From the NCBI GenBank assembly GCA_013146195.2, contig CM028379.1:163483998-163547997 (forward strand): a DNA stretch of 64,000 nt. Direction: 5' to 3'. This document shows, one piece after another, positions 35,722-46,652 of the stretch. The position numbers and the translations under genes are program-made. The notes beneath the pieces are model-generated. The model saw nothing but the letters and a program-made list of their open reading frames with translations, ran no database searches and was not told where the DNA came from. This DNA is from Codonopsis lanceolata (lineage: Eukaryota; Streptophyta; Magnoliopsida; Asterales; Campanulaceae). Every line of letters starts with the position of its first letter. Position 1 is the first letter of the stretch.

Positions 35722-36800
35722 TTTCGGGCACTCCTTCCTAAAATGAGTACCATCTCCACAAATTGTACACTTTCAGAGCTTTGACACCAATCAAGCGTGT
35801 GACCTAGCTTCGACAATAGCGCAAGTCATACTCCCCTTCTGTTGTCCTTGTTGCCCCTTAGATGAAGTAGTATTATTACCTTGTTTCCCAGTGTGGCCTA
35901 CTTTGGCCTCCTCCTTTCTATCACGGTTCCCTTGATAACCCCTTACATTACCGAATTGTTTCCACGATTATTGTTGCGGGTGATGCGCGTGCATTACTAG
36001 CATTATTCTTAACCACGTGCTCATCAATGTCTTGTTCTACCTCATATGCCCGATCAAGCACTCCGTGTCGGTGAGCTTAAGCGCTAAAATCGTTTTCTAA
36101 ACTTCGGTTCTTAACCCCTTCACAAACTTGTGTGTTCTCCGTGCCTCAGGTGGGGAATCGGAATCGTACAATATCGGCTCAAGTGCGTGAACTGCGAGAA
36201 TACTACGCCCGATCATCTACCTTGCTCAAGATCATAAAACTCCTTCTCTCTTTGATTGCGAACCACATCGGCACATACTCATTCTTAAACTCTCTTTGGA
36301 AGTTGGCCCATGTAATGGGAACTTGTTGCATCTCCCAACTCTCTTTCAAACAGTCCACCAATGCTCGGCTCCCTTAAACATAAAGGTTGCTAACATAACC
36401 CTCTCTTCGTCGGTACACCCCATCATGGACAATATCTTAATCATTTCCTCCATCCATAACTTCGGCCTCTCTCGGCCGGTTCTCCAAGAAATGAACTAGG
36501 CTTTAGCTTAAGAAACCTCTCTACAAAGGGTAGTGTCGGTCCTTGGTCTCGGTGGTGGAGGTGGTGGTGGTCTTTGCTCCTCACACTGCTCTCCTGGCTG
36601 CCCGGCCGGAAAAGCTAACGATGCTGCGATGTAGCTCGGCCATATCGGAACTACGGATCCTCTGCGGCGGCGGTACCTACCTCGGGTTCAAGCAGGAACT
36701 CTCACGGGTCTACCTCTCCTGGATTAACCATCGGACTCCTACAAGAATTCACTCGGCGTTAGAATCAACACACAATTAACCAACCCAACTAGGCCATGGA
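35722..36800 (-). pseudogene. element B gag with CCHC zinc knuckle
   Basis: Capsid/nucleocapsid gene between protease and primer-binding site. On the minus strand, CTICGDGTHFRKEC (about 35735-35776) is a CX2CX4HX4C zinc knuckle, the RNA-binding motif of nucleocapsids. Upstream coding is broken by stops and frameshifts, but short pieces up to about 36750 match the same region of element C. Confidence 0.75.
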
Positions 36801-36826
36801 ACCTATCGGCCGACGGCTAACCTATA

Positions 36827-36838
36827 GCTCGATACCAA
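36827..36838 (-). promoter_or_regulatory. primer-binding site, element B
   Basis: Minus-strand TTGGTATCGAGC, two bases from the 5' LTR end, an initiator-Met-type site. The same site is found at 5951-5962 in element C. Confidence 0.75.
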
Positions 36839-36840
36839 GC

Positions 36841-38151
36841 TGACGACCCGACCCGGACCCCATGCGAGATCAGTCGCGCCGTCCAAATAGATAATAACAC
36901 AAGCATGCATAGTAGGATCATAAAATTCATGTGGCGCTTGACATCGCATACAAACAACAACTTCGGCTACACTTGGCGGGAAAACAACCTAATTTAAACA
37001 AGTCTTCGGCGGCGTTACAGTAGGAACAACAACTACTCCTACAATTATTAACACATGCTTATAATAACCTCAGCGGCCACAACATGCGGAGACAATAACA
37101 ACAACAATAAATAACGAGCTTTAGCGGAAGAAACGTAGTGAACCATACACATATAAACAGGCTCGACATATAAGTCGCATACAAAAGATTACAAGTTTTA
37201 AGTAGTTAAGTTACATCACATCATTAAAACAACATAAACCCAAGCTAAGTCTACTTGACTTGCTTCCCATCGTCCTTTCCAAAATAAAAGGTTAACTAGT
37301 AGATGTCCAAAAGATCAACCTTTATATTACAAACAACCAAACGTGGATCAAGCGAATCTATCCCGGACCGGCTCCTCGGCTCGGATCTAAGGAAACAAAA
37401 CAAACAAATAGGGTAAGTCGAAAGACTTAGTAAGTTACTACAATGCATGATCATGTTATAACATGGCATTTATCACAATTAGGGTTCACGTTCATCATAT
37501 AGCACTTAGCACATTTTCACGTAAGTGCAAGGAAATAAATCATACAAGTAGGATATGATATAGGCACGGCCGCTTCGTAGCTCCTGCAAAATAGTTTGTT
37601 AACCCAATATCGTGACTACGATGCTCGTGACGTTGCATCGATATACCGAACTCCGCCCGGCTAATAGCGCCCGGACATTGGCGCACTTATTGATACGGCA
37701 AAGGGGCTACTTCCCCATTGCGGCCTACAATGGAGGGGTGTGTGAGGTCCCAAGTACGGCGATCCATAGCGAGCACGAATCTCTCAATTCGTGAAGGCTA
37801 TACATCGTCCTACCCTGACATAAAAATCAAACCAAATTGTGCCATTTGGACTTAATGCAATGCTCAAGTAGATGTTTACTCGTAAAGACAAATAATGATC
37901 GAGGCCGACAAGAGCGAACTGGACCGACAAAGTAGGGTATAATTCTCTACAATAAACCAAGTCAAGGCAATCAATTGCTCATAACCAAATAATATAACGG
38001 GTTAGTGCACATAAATAAACTCAACTTAACATTGAGTAAACTTGACCAGAGCGTTGTCCAAACTTCGTAGGGATTGAAATTAGGGTTTATCAAGTTCAAA
38101 TCTTCCCTAGAATCGACTCCGTTGAGTCTTTGCTCTAAATTCCCAAATTTT
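36841..38151 (-). repeat. 5' LTR of element B, cut by assembly gap
   Basis: Begins TGACGACCCGACCCGG and follows LTR-B for about 1.3 kb with scattered substitutions and small indels. It includes the hairpin CCCCATTG...CAATGGAGGGG (37713-37738). The rest of the LTR, including its promoter, is lost at the N run. Confidence 0.85.
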
Positions 38152-38251
38152 NNNNNNNNNNNNNNNNNNNNNNNNNNNNNNNNNNNNNNNNNNNNNNNNN
38201 NNNNNNNNNNNNNNNNNNNNNNNNNNNNNNNNNNNNNNNNNNNNNNNNNNN
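38152..38251. other. assembly gap (100 N)
   Basis: A second run of exactly 100 N. It cuts the 5' LTR of element B. The sequence on its right is not LTR. The rest of element B, the missing end of LTR-A and the 3' LTR of the Athila element are all expected in or beyond it. Confidence 0.99.
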
Positions 38252-38758
38252 AATTTAATGCAACAATCATGTTCGGACAGCTATTCTTCATATTCTTGTG
38301 CATATCTTGTTGTAATGAAGTAGATGCTATAAACTTTATAAAACTATTCTAATCAATCCATAATTATGAATGGTGTAGGTGCATGAAGAATTTGGAGAAA
38401 AGTAAGAATTTTGCAAAATTAAGCAAATTCGGAAGGATCTGGACAAGTTATGTGGTTCATTGCATTAACTCCTCATCGACTAGTACTACCACACAAAACT
38501 TGAGGATGAAATTTTGAATTAAAATATATTTTTTTTAAAGAAATTGGAGATGATGATGACACAATTGATGATGGATCCCCATGAGAGGAATCCACGAGCA
38601 TCCAATATTATAGTATTACGGTCAAGGCAACATCTCCGAAAACAAGAAAAATTCAAAAGCAAGAAAGGCGGGTGAGGAGAAGACACGATAGAGGGAAAAT
38701 AAATTTTTCCCCACCTAAAAAGCATAGCAACTCCATTCCTCCTTAGGCTAGGACACCT
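38252..38758. other. unassigned sequence right of the gap
   Basis: AT-rich, without a convincing ORF. It probably belongs to the 3' untranslated part of the Athila element, but no LTR edge was found. Confidence 0.4.
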
Positions 38759-39964
38759 TTAAGACTGCGGGCTTAGAATCCCCCCAAACTTAATTTCTAT
38801 TTTGTCCCCAAAATTGAGGAACATATGAGAGGCTTGATGGGGAAGGACAAATATAAAAAGGACATAGCAGGCCCACCTAACGAAAGGAAGAAACTTGGGC
38901 CTCGACTCACGGTGAGTCGGGAGGAAATAACGAGCGAGGGCGAAACTTCGGGGATAGTGCCGGGCGGCATCCCAAAATAGGTGGAGACATTTTGCCCCAC
39001 AGTTGACAACCAAATAAATCGGCTGGTCGACGCGCAGGTGCCCTTTGATTTGCCATATTGGCTTCAAGGGCAACCTCCTACATCTGTTGGAGATTGCCAC
39101 CAAGCCTCCTCCTCCTCCTCCTCGGTAGGAACCCTCTCGTGGTGGCAGGCGTGCTCAAACAATTTCCTAGTAATAGCGGGCACCTTCTTAAGCCTCTCGA
39201 ATCTGGGTCCACGACTCCAGGTCCTTACTGATCAGTAATCAAATGCGGGCATGAATCCCACATTTGTCGTACCTCTAATCAGGGGTCCGAATTTGGCGTT
39301 GATCGGTGACCAACCAGCAGATCCCATTGGTCAAGATGGTGTAGATCGGGGCGGCCTTAGCCCAAGTCACCGTGTGTTGGGTGACCTGGAAGGCATAGGC
39401 GAGGCCGAGCTAATAAATTTGAACACGGCCTGGCCGTGTTCAGCGTGAAGGACTCCTCCGTAGTGCGGGGACCAAATGGTGGGTTAGGGTTTTGGGTCCA
39501 AACCACACGAGATTGAGATGGTCGCATTGACCACCTCTGCCGAGGGGGACAGAGGCGTAAAAAGGTGGCGGCTATAGTCATCGGCACCCTCGCCAAAGTT
39601 AGAGGTGCCATAGCAAAGGTTAATGTTTTGGGACGTAAAACTAACGGCTACACCCCTAACATTAACAACCTCTATAACCCTACCGTCTATGCTAATTCGG
39701 CCATTAGCATAGAACTCACGGACAATGGCCACGATGGCCTTGTCAGGAGATTCAATCAAAGGACCCCACCTACGAGCTTTAAAATTATTATGGAGGCCAA
39801 ATTCTTGCGACCTTAAATCCCCTTTCGGGGATCAAGGACTTGGAGAGCTTCGGTGTAGCTCTCGATGCCTCAAAAGAGATGAAGCGGGTGTGGTCATAAA
39901 CTTGCTCCTTGGGTTATTCGGTGGGGTGAAGTGGAGGGCCGGTATTCCTACGTTTTGGGGCCAT
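38759..39964 (-). pseudogene. Athila extra 3' ORF (putative plant transposon protein type)
   Basis: An ORF downstream of integrase, outside gag-pol. It starts at ATG 39964-39962 with MAPKRRNTGPPLHP, meets a TAA at codon 17, continues in frame with YDHTRFISFEA and SLIPERGFK, then shifts frame near 39815. Next comes FGLHNNFKARRWGPLIESPD and AIVREFYANG, then VRGVAVSFTSQNINLCYG (39484-39760). This EFY...VRG...F/IN pattern is found in a plant family annotated as putative plant transposon protein, common in 3' ORFs of such elements. The C-terminal part (38759-39103) is only weakly readable. Its biochemical role is unknown. It has its own promoter-like block upstream. Confidence 0.6.
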
Positions 39965-40138
39965 CTAAGTTTGTGCACAAAAATTTTAAAACAAAAATTC
40001 TACTCTTCTCTAAAATTAAAAATTCAACCTATCAACTAAAGCATGCAAAAATAATAATTCTACGTAAACTACTCTAGCACCCCTAGCATGCAAATAATTT
40101 TTATACGTTAAAAAATTAAAAGAAAGGGTGAGAGTTAC
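39965..40138 (-). other. candidate 5'-UTR intron before the Athila 3' ORF
   Basis: On the minus strand CCAA|GTAACT (40138) and AAACTTAG (ending 39965) would bound a 174-nt intron whose acceptor touches the ATG. The consensus is fair at the donor and fair at the acceptor. The parallel with the SIRE-like extra ORF, where the intron sits right after the ATG, is the main reason to note it. Confidence 0.4.
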
Positions 40139-40401
40139 TTGGATTTTGCAAACTTTGAAGATGAAGAGGTCGTTGGAGTTTGAAGCTTCTTCGAGGAATA
40201 AATGGAGTTCTCCTTCTTCAAACTTCTATGGAGGGAAATGGAGGATGAATGGAGGAAGGAAAGTTGAAGGAGGAGAGTCTTCACTTAGATCTAGGCTAGG
40301 CGGAAATGGAGAGCCTCTGCGGATTTTGAAGAGAGAAAAGAGATTTGCCGCTTTGCTATGAAGGAGGATGAAATTTTCGGAATTGCTGTAGTGCGTGATT
40401 T

Positions 40402-40558
40402 GTTTATATAAGGGACCTTGCGGCCGCAAGGTCTTTTACTGCGTCCGCAAGGTAAGCGATCAAGCGGCACGGATTGGTACTTTGCATGGCGGTCACGATT
40501 CCCTTTTTTAAGGGGACCTTGCGGCCGTAAGGTGGCTTAAGCCTTGTATCCGCAAGGT
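40402..40558 (-). promoter_or_regulatory. internal promoter-like block of the Athila element
   Basis: A minus-strand TATA box (TATATAAAC, 40402-40410) has four copies of an 18-bp palindrome upstream: ACCTTGCGGCCGCAAGGT (40415-40432, perfect), then variants at 40438-40453, 40516-40533 and 40542-40558. The same palindrome occurs four times in the LTR of this element (47584-47708), again upstream of its TATA. It lies between integrase and the extra ORF and points at the latter. Confidence 0.6.
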
Positions 40559-40639
40559 GTCCAACATGCCTCTTTTTATTTTCTTTCATCCTTTTTGGCG
40601 GTTTACAATTTGGTCCGTCCGTTTATGTTCCGCTTTCTT

Positions 40640-40896
40640 TTCGCACTCTAAAAATTCTACAAAAACTCTAAACTAACATATTAGCAACATATAAATACAA
40701 CACTACGATGCTTTTCTCCCCAAACTTGAATTTTGGCATATTGGCATATTTTATTTTTAAATTAAATGTCCAAAATTAAATAAGACGGAGAATAGCATAT
40801 TTAAATTAACTACAAAAGCAAATAAAATTCATCATAGTGGGTTGCCTCCCACTTAGCGCACTTGTTTAACGTCTTTGGCTCGACCCAACTACAAAC
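40640..40896 (-). other. post-integrase spacer of the Athila element
   Basis: Non-coding. Minus-strand GTTAAACAAGTGCGCTAAGT and GGGAGGCAACCCAC follow the integrase stop, a spacer typical of Athila elements. Confidence 0.5.
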
Positions 40897-42330
40897 CTAA
40901 TCATCCGGTGGTGCATTGTCAGTGAGATGAATTAGTTCAATTGTTCGCTCGACTGACATAGGTTCAAGATATGGTTTGAGTCTGTGACCATTAACTTTAA
41001 ATACTTCATTTGTCCTTGGATTTCTAATATCAATTGCTCCATGCGGGTAAATTCGGACAATTGTGAAAGGACCAGACCATTTTGATTTTAAGTTTTCCGG
41101 AAATAACCTAAGTCTAGAATTGAAAAGTAACACTTTTAATCCTGGACGAAACATTTTATTGGCTAGCCCCATATCATGGTATTTCTTGGTCTTTTCTTTA
41201 TAAGTTTTAGCATTCTCATACGAATTTAGCCTATGTTCCTCTAATTCATTTAATTGAAATAGTCTCTCCTCACCAGCCAAGGTTAAATCTAAGTTTAATT
41301 CTTTGACAGCCCAATAGGCTCTATGTTCAATTTCAAGCGGTAAATGACATGCTTTGCCATACAAATGGACTCATCGAGGTCTTATAAGCGATTCGATATG
41401 CCCATAAAGCATCATTAAGTTTAGACTGCCAATCTTTACGATTGGGTCTAACTGTCTTTTCTAAAACTGCTTTTATTTGTCTATTACTTACCTCTACTTG
41501 GCCAGATGTCTGAGGATGATAGGGTGTAGCTAACTTGTGAGTTACACCATGTTTTCTAAGGACACTGTTTAATAATTTATTCGTGAAGTGTGTTCCCTGA
41601 TCACTGATTATGGCTTTAGGTACTCCATACCGGGCAAAAAGATCTTCCACAAATTTAACCACGGTTTTCCCATCATTGGTTTTAGTACCTATGGTTTCTA
41701 TCCATTTAGATATATAATCAACAACTACTAAAATATATTCACAATTATTAGAGAGGCGGGAAAGGACCCATAAAATCAATGCCCCAAACATCAAAAATTT
41801 CAACAACCATATTTACATGCAAGGGCATTTCATTCCTTTTTTCGATTCCACCAGTTCTCTGACACTTATCACAAGTTTTATAAAATATGTCACAATCTCT
41901 AAAAACCATAGGCCAATATAAACCAGATTGTAAAATTTTTCTAGCAGTTTTATTTTCACTAAAATGACCAACACAAGAGTATTCATGACATAATGCCATA
42001 ATACTTTGTTGGTCTTGTTTTGGAACACACCGTCTGATTAAAGAGTCGAAACACATTTTATATAAATGAGGTTCTTCCCAAAAATAATTCTTTGCTTCAG
42101 TCAAAAATTTCTTCCTTTGATAAAAATCAAAATCAGGATTTATGATATTATACACATAATAATTAACAAAATCCGCATACCTTGGATTCGAATCTTTGAC
42201 TGCTAATAGTTGTTCATCGGAGAAGTCTTCATTTACAGGAATCTGATTATCAAGAAATTGACGTTCAAGTAGGGGTGAAAATTCTAATCTAGACAAATGG
42301 TCGACTACGACATTTTCTGTTCCCTTTTTA
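40897..42330 (-). pseudogene. Athila integrase
   Basis: DDE-type integrase. The zinc-binding N-terminus (HEYSCVGHFSENKTARKILQ, then CDKCQR) leads to the catalytic core: first Asp in VWGIDFMGPFP, second Asp in AIISDQGTHFTNKLL, Glu in SGQVEVSNRQIKAVLEKTV. All three acidic residues are readable. Two frameshifts (about 41750 and 41350) split the gene in three. The C-terminal part, MYGKACHLPLEIEHRAYWA to WSGPFTIVRIYPHGAIDIRN, runs to a normal stop at 40897. No chromodomain is present, as expected for Athila. Confidence 0.88.
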
Positions 42331-43746
42331 TCCTTAATATATCAAATTCTTGTAATAACAACATCCACCTAATGAGTCTACGCTTAGCATATTTCTTACT
42401 CAATAAATATTTTAGGGCTGCATGATCAGAAAATATTATTACTCTTGATCCCAACAAATATGGTCTAAATTTCTGCAATGCATACACAACTGTTAAAAAC
42501 TCTTTTTCTGTTGTTGTATAATTAAGTTGTGCATCATTTAATGTTCTACTAGCATAATGGATTACATGCAGTTTTCTATCTACCCTTTGTCCTAACACAG
42601 CTTCAATTACAAAATCTGAAGCATCACACATGATCTCGAAAGGGAGAGACCAATCGGGGCCGGTTAAAATATGGGCAGTGCTTAATCTTTCTTTTAATAA
42701 ATTAAATGCATTTAAGCATTCTTGATTAAAGATGAATTCAGTGTCTTTTGCTAACATGTTACATAGAGGTTTACAGATTTTTGAAAAATCTTTTATAAAT
42801 CTTCTATAAAAACGTGCATGCCCTAGAAAACTTCTAACACCTTTGACAGAAGTTGGGGGAGGTAATTGTGATATAACTTCAATTTTTGCCTTATCGACTT
42901 CAATTCCTTTATTGGACACAACATGCCCTAAGACAATTCCATGTTTAACCATGAAGTGACTTTTCTCCCAACTTAAGGTCAAATTGGTTTCAAAGCATCT
43001 TTTTAAGATAGATGTTAGATTTTCTAGGCAATGATCAAAAGAGTTTCCAAATACTGAAAAATCCTCCATGAATACTTCAACACATCTTTCCACTAAGTCT
43101 GAAAATATAGAAATCATGCATCTTTGAAAAGTAGACGGTGCATTACAAAGTCCAAAGGGCATCCTCCTAAATGCAAAGGTACCAAAAGGACATGTAAAGG
43201 TGGTTTTCTCTTGGTCTTCGCGTGCTACTGGGATTTGGTTGTAACCAGAAAAACCATTGAGAAAACAATAATATTCATGACCAGCTATTCTTTCAAGGAT
43301 TTGATAAATAAATGGCAAGGGAAAGTGATCCTTTCTAGTTGCCGCATTCAATTTCCTCAAATCAATGCACATTCTATAACCAGTGATAGTTCGTGTAGGG
43401 ACTAATTCATCCTTATCATTTTTAACTACTGTAATTCCTGATTTCTTAGGAACTACCTGAACTGGACTAACCCATTTACTATCAGATATTGGGTAAATTA
43501 TACCCGCATCGAGAAGCTTAAGAACTTCTTTTCTCACCGCTTCTTCCATGTGAGGGTGAAGTCTTCTTTGTCTTTCTCTGAAGGTTTACTACCTTCTTCT
43601 AAATGTATTTTATGCATACACATAGATGGACTAATACCTTTTAAATCTACTAAGGACCATCCTATGGCTTCTCTATGTGTGCATAAAAATTTTAATAAGC
43701 TTACTTCTTGTTCTTCAGTTAAATCTGCAGCAATTATAACAGGCAA
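42305..43746 (-). pseudogene. Athila reverse transcriptase/RNase H
   Basis: The longest open stretch in the window (42305-43549, 414 codons), plus an N-terminal piece (43534-43746) in another frame. RT motifs: KWVSPVQVVPKKSGIT, YRMCIDLRKLN and TFQRCMISIFSDLVE. The catalytic loop reads VFMEDFSVFG, so the first of the two Asp residues is Glu. RNase H follows with MCDASDFVIEAVLGQR, TTTEKEFLTVVYALQKF and VIIFSDHAALKYLL. A frameshift after LLLQEFD ends the frame and separates it from integrase. Confidence 0.9.
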
Positions 43747-43796
43747 AGTTTTACCTTCCCCTAAAAATGCATATTTTAAGTGGGGTGGTAATGGCT

Positions 43797-44885
43797 TTAA
43801 TTCTTCAACGGGAGGAGATTTAACAGATGGAATAAATTCAGATTTTCAGATTTAATTGTTTCTTCTTTAACCTCCTCAATGTTTTCTACTTTTTCTTCCT
43901 CTACTTCTATTTCTTCAAAAAGTGATTTTAAAATTTCCACTTCTTCTTCTTCATTATTTTCATTCTCTACTTTTTCTATTTTATCATAATTAATTTCTGA
44001 TTCTGATTCTTCCTTTTCCATACTATCTTTATTCTTAAGAGCTTCTAATTTCTCTCTCTCTTTTCTTTCTTCTTCTTCTTGAATTTCTCTTTCTAACTCA
44101 TCAATGTCAATTTTTATGGGAGGGATAGGTCTATCATCATAAACTACAAATACATCTTTCTCATAATCGTCATCTTCACAATTTTCCTCAAAGGTTTGAG
44201 TTGTTAATTTTTCGATTTCATCGATTGAGAAACATGCATTCATGTCACTAGGTCTATTCATAGCATCAAAAACAGAAATTTCAACAGTTTCACCTAGGAC
44301 TGACATTGTAAGTTTACCATTCTTAACATTTATCATTGTATTGGCAGTGGCCATAAAAGGTCTACCTAACAAGATAGGAACTTCATTATTTGTGCAAATT
44401 TTCCTTCCCATCTCTAGGACCACAAAATCGACCGGAATGATTAGTTTATCAACCTGAACTAGGATGTCTTCTACTATACCCAAGGGATGTTTAACTGAAC
44501 GATCCACTAGTTGTAAAGACATATTAGTGGGTTTTAGTTCTCCCAACCCCAATTGTTTATAGACCGCAAAAGGCATCAAGTTAATACTTGCTCCTAGATC
44601 TAGCATGGCTTTCATTTTTTTAGAGCTACCCAATGAGACTTGGATGTTAAAGCTACCAGGATCTTTCAACTTAGGGGGAAGTTCAGGTTGTAAAACAGCA
44701 CTTACGTTTTCAAAAACAATAAATTTTTCATTGTTTTCGAATTTGTGTTTCTTAGAGTGAAGATCTTTGAAAAACTTAGCATAGGCTGGAATATTTTTAA
44801 TAACGTTAAGAAAAAGAAGTCTAACATTCACTTTGGATAACATATTATAAATTTCCGAAAATTGTTTATCCATTTTGTTTTTCAT
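43797..44885 (-). pseudogene. Athila aspartic protease with acidic tail
   Basis: Protease of the polyprotein. The active-site motif is AMLDLGASINLMPFAVYKQL (about residue 95-115), with the DLGAS form usual in Athila; VPILLGRPFMATANTMI follows. After the fold comes a Glu/Lys-rich low-complexity tail (EEEEERKEREKLEALKNK and more) of about 120 residues, before a frameshift leads into RT. Upstream, the gag C-terminus ends just before this frame at 44882. Confidence 0.85.
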
Positions 44886-45535
44886 AAGTCTTCTAGGGAA
44901 CGAATTGAAGAAATATATGGTGGTGGTGCCACATAAGGTTCCTCTTCTTCTTGTTCTTTATTTTCTTTTTGACTTTCTTCATTTGGCACATCTTTTTCTA
45001 CTTCATGATTAGTTGTTTGATTATTCTCATTATTATCCTTTTCAACTTCTTTTTCAGAATTATCTACTTTATCAGGCATATCAGAAGATTGAACAGGATC
45101 ACTTACCTCTTCTCCAATCACTCTACCGCTTCGCAGAGTAGTGATAGATTTTGCTTATTCGGTTTGACTAGGGAACTTCCCTTCTTCTCTTTTCTCGATA
45201 TCAACTGTTGCAAATTTATTCTTTAAATTTTCTACTTCTTCTAACAAATATTTTATAAGGACAACTTGACCTTTGCTTGCTCCATCTGATTTTGGAACTT
45301 CTTCAATTCACAATTGTCCTTGATTTAGGAATTGTTGAGGTTGTGGTGGTTGAGGTTGTAACGGTTTATTTCCTCCCCAAGAAAAATTAGGATGATTCCT
45401 CCAACCAGGATTATATGTGTTTGAGTAGGGATCATTCCTTGGTCTTTGCGGGTACATGTTCATGTCATTAGCCTGCTCAGAATACATAGCACTTGATGGA
45501 CAAAAATTAGTAGCATGAGAATATAATCCACACAT
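44882..45535 (-). pseudogene. Athila gag C-terminus with zinc knuckle
   Basis: Continues gag after a TAA. CAMCGLYSHATNFC (45500-45545) is a CX2CX4HX4C zinc knuckle for RNA binding. Pro/Gln/Asn-rich sequence (LQPQPPQPQQFLNQGQ) follows, then, after another stop, an acidic Asn/Glu-rich linker (45121-44882) that leads to protease. Confidence 0.75.
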
Positions 45536-45553
45536 AGCACATGCTTCTTGAAT

Positions 45554-46498
45554 TTACCAATTTTCATATTGGGCTTGTGTATCTGGTTTTTCTTGAACTT
45601 GGTATAAACTTCTACTTTTACCTCTTGCACTTTTCTGTTGAGAATTTATACTTAACATCTCAAATAATTCTTCTAGTGCAACTGGTGTCATTCTATTAAT
45701 AGAACCACCGGCCGCACTATCAACCATAGTTTGTAAAGCAGGCAAAAGAGCATGATAAAATTGAAGTACTAACACATCTTGAGACATGTTATGATGAGGG
45801 CACATAATAAGCATATTTTTAAATCTATCCCAAGCCTCATGGAATGTTTCACCTGGTTCATTTTGAAAAGACATGATTTGTTTTCTATATTTTGTAAGAG
45901 ATGCATGCTTATAATATTTACTCATAAACAAATCATATAATTGAGCCCAAGTATAAACACTACTAGGTGTTAGGTTCATAAACCATCTCTTTGCCAAATA
46001 TTTTAATGCACTTGGAAAGTATTTCATTTTTACTTGGTCTTCAGTCAACCCTCCTAACGGAAAACTACTCATCATATATTCATAATCTCTAAGGAAACTT
46101 ACTGGATCTTCGGTTGGCATTCCATGAAAAGAAGGTATAGCATTAAAATAATGGCATTTTAACTCGAAATTCCTTACCACTTCCGGTAAGATCAGACATG
46201 ATGTTACTACATTCAGTGTGGGTCTACTATAGTCATTAATAGTTCTTTGATTTACGACTACTTCCATATTCTTTCTAGCAGGTTCTTCTTCTCTTTGATT
46301 CACATTAACCGGGCGAAACGGATTTTCAGGATTTTGATTAATATTGTCAATTGGAGGATCAACCAGGATCCTCTTGATTCAATTGTTCTTGTTGTCAGGC
46401 TGAGTTGCTAGATTTTCAAGATCTTCTTGATTCTTTCTATTATTTATATCTTGAATTAGTTCTACCAGTTTAGGATTCAAAGATCTACGATCGTGCAT
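45554..46498 (-). pseudogene. Athila gag, capsid part
   Basis: Capsid region. The likely start is ATG at 46498 (MHDRRSLNPKLVELIQDI), about 130 bp from the primer-binding site. A TGA in the same frame near 46380 interrupts it, and the frame is open again from 46303. Core gag motifs: TEDPVSFLRDYEYMMSSFPL, KYLAKRWFMNLTPSSVYTW, EPGETFHEAWDRFKNMLIMC and DSAAGGSINRMTPVALEELF. It ends at a TAA (45553-45551) just before the zinc knuckle. Confidence 0.85.
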
Positions 46499-46627
46499 AA
46501 AATAAATAAAGCAATTAAAAAACAACTAACTATTAAAATAAATAAAATCTTTTTGTATTTTTATTTTTATAAAAACTGAAATTAAAAAAAATTACGCTAC
46601 CAACAAACTAACTATGCAAACTAGCTT

Positions 46628-46646
46628 GTCCCCGGCAATGGTGCCA
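46628..46646 (-). promoter_or_regulatory. primer-binding site, Athila element
   Basis: Minus-strand TGGCACCATTGCCGGGGAC, the primer-binding sequence type characteristic of Athila elements. It lies six bases inside the LTR end and confirms orientation. Confidence 0.85.
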
Positions 46647-46652
46647 AAAACT

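Larger units (their letters stand above)
29381..38151 (-). mobile_element. Tekay/Del-like Ty3/gypsy element B
   Basis: The most complete chromovirus copy in the window, on the minus strand. It has a 3' LTR (29381-32221), polypurine tract, chromodomain, integrase, RNase H, RT, protease, gag with zinc knuckle, primer-binding site (36827-36838) and a 5' LTR from 36841 to the assembly gap at 38152. The two LTRs are similar but clearly not identical, so it is not a very recent insertion. Multiple frameshifts make it defective. It sits in LTR-A. Confidence 0.9.

Noticed and set aside
43797..44130. Acidic Glu/Lys-rich stretch as a separate host gene
   Set aside because: It is in frame with the Athila protease and is a low-complexity tail between protease and RT.
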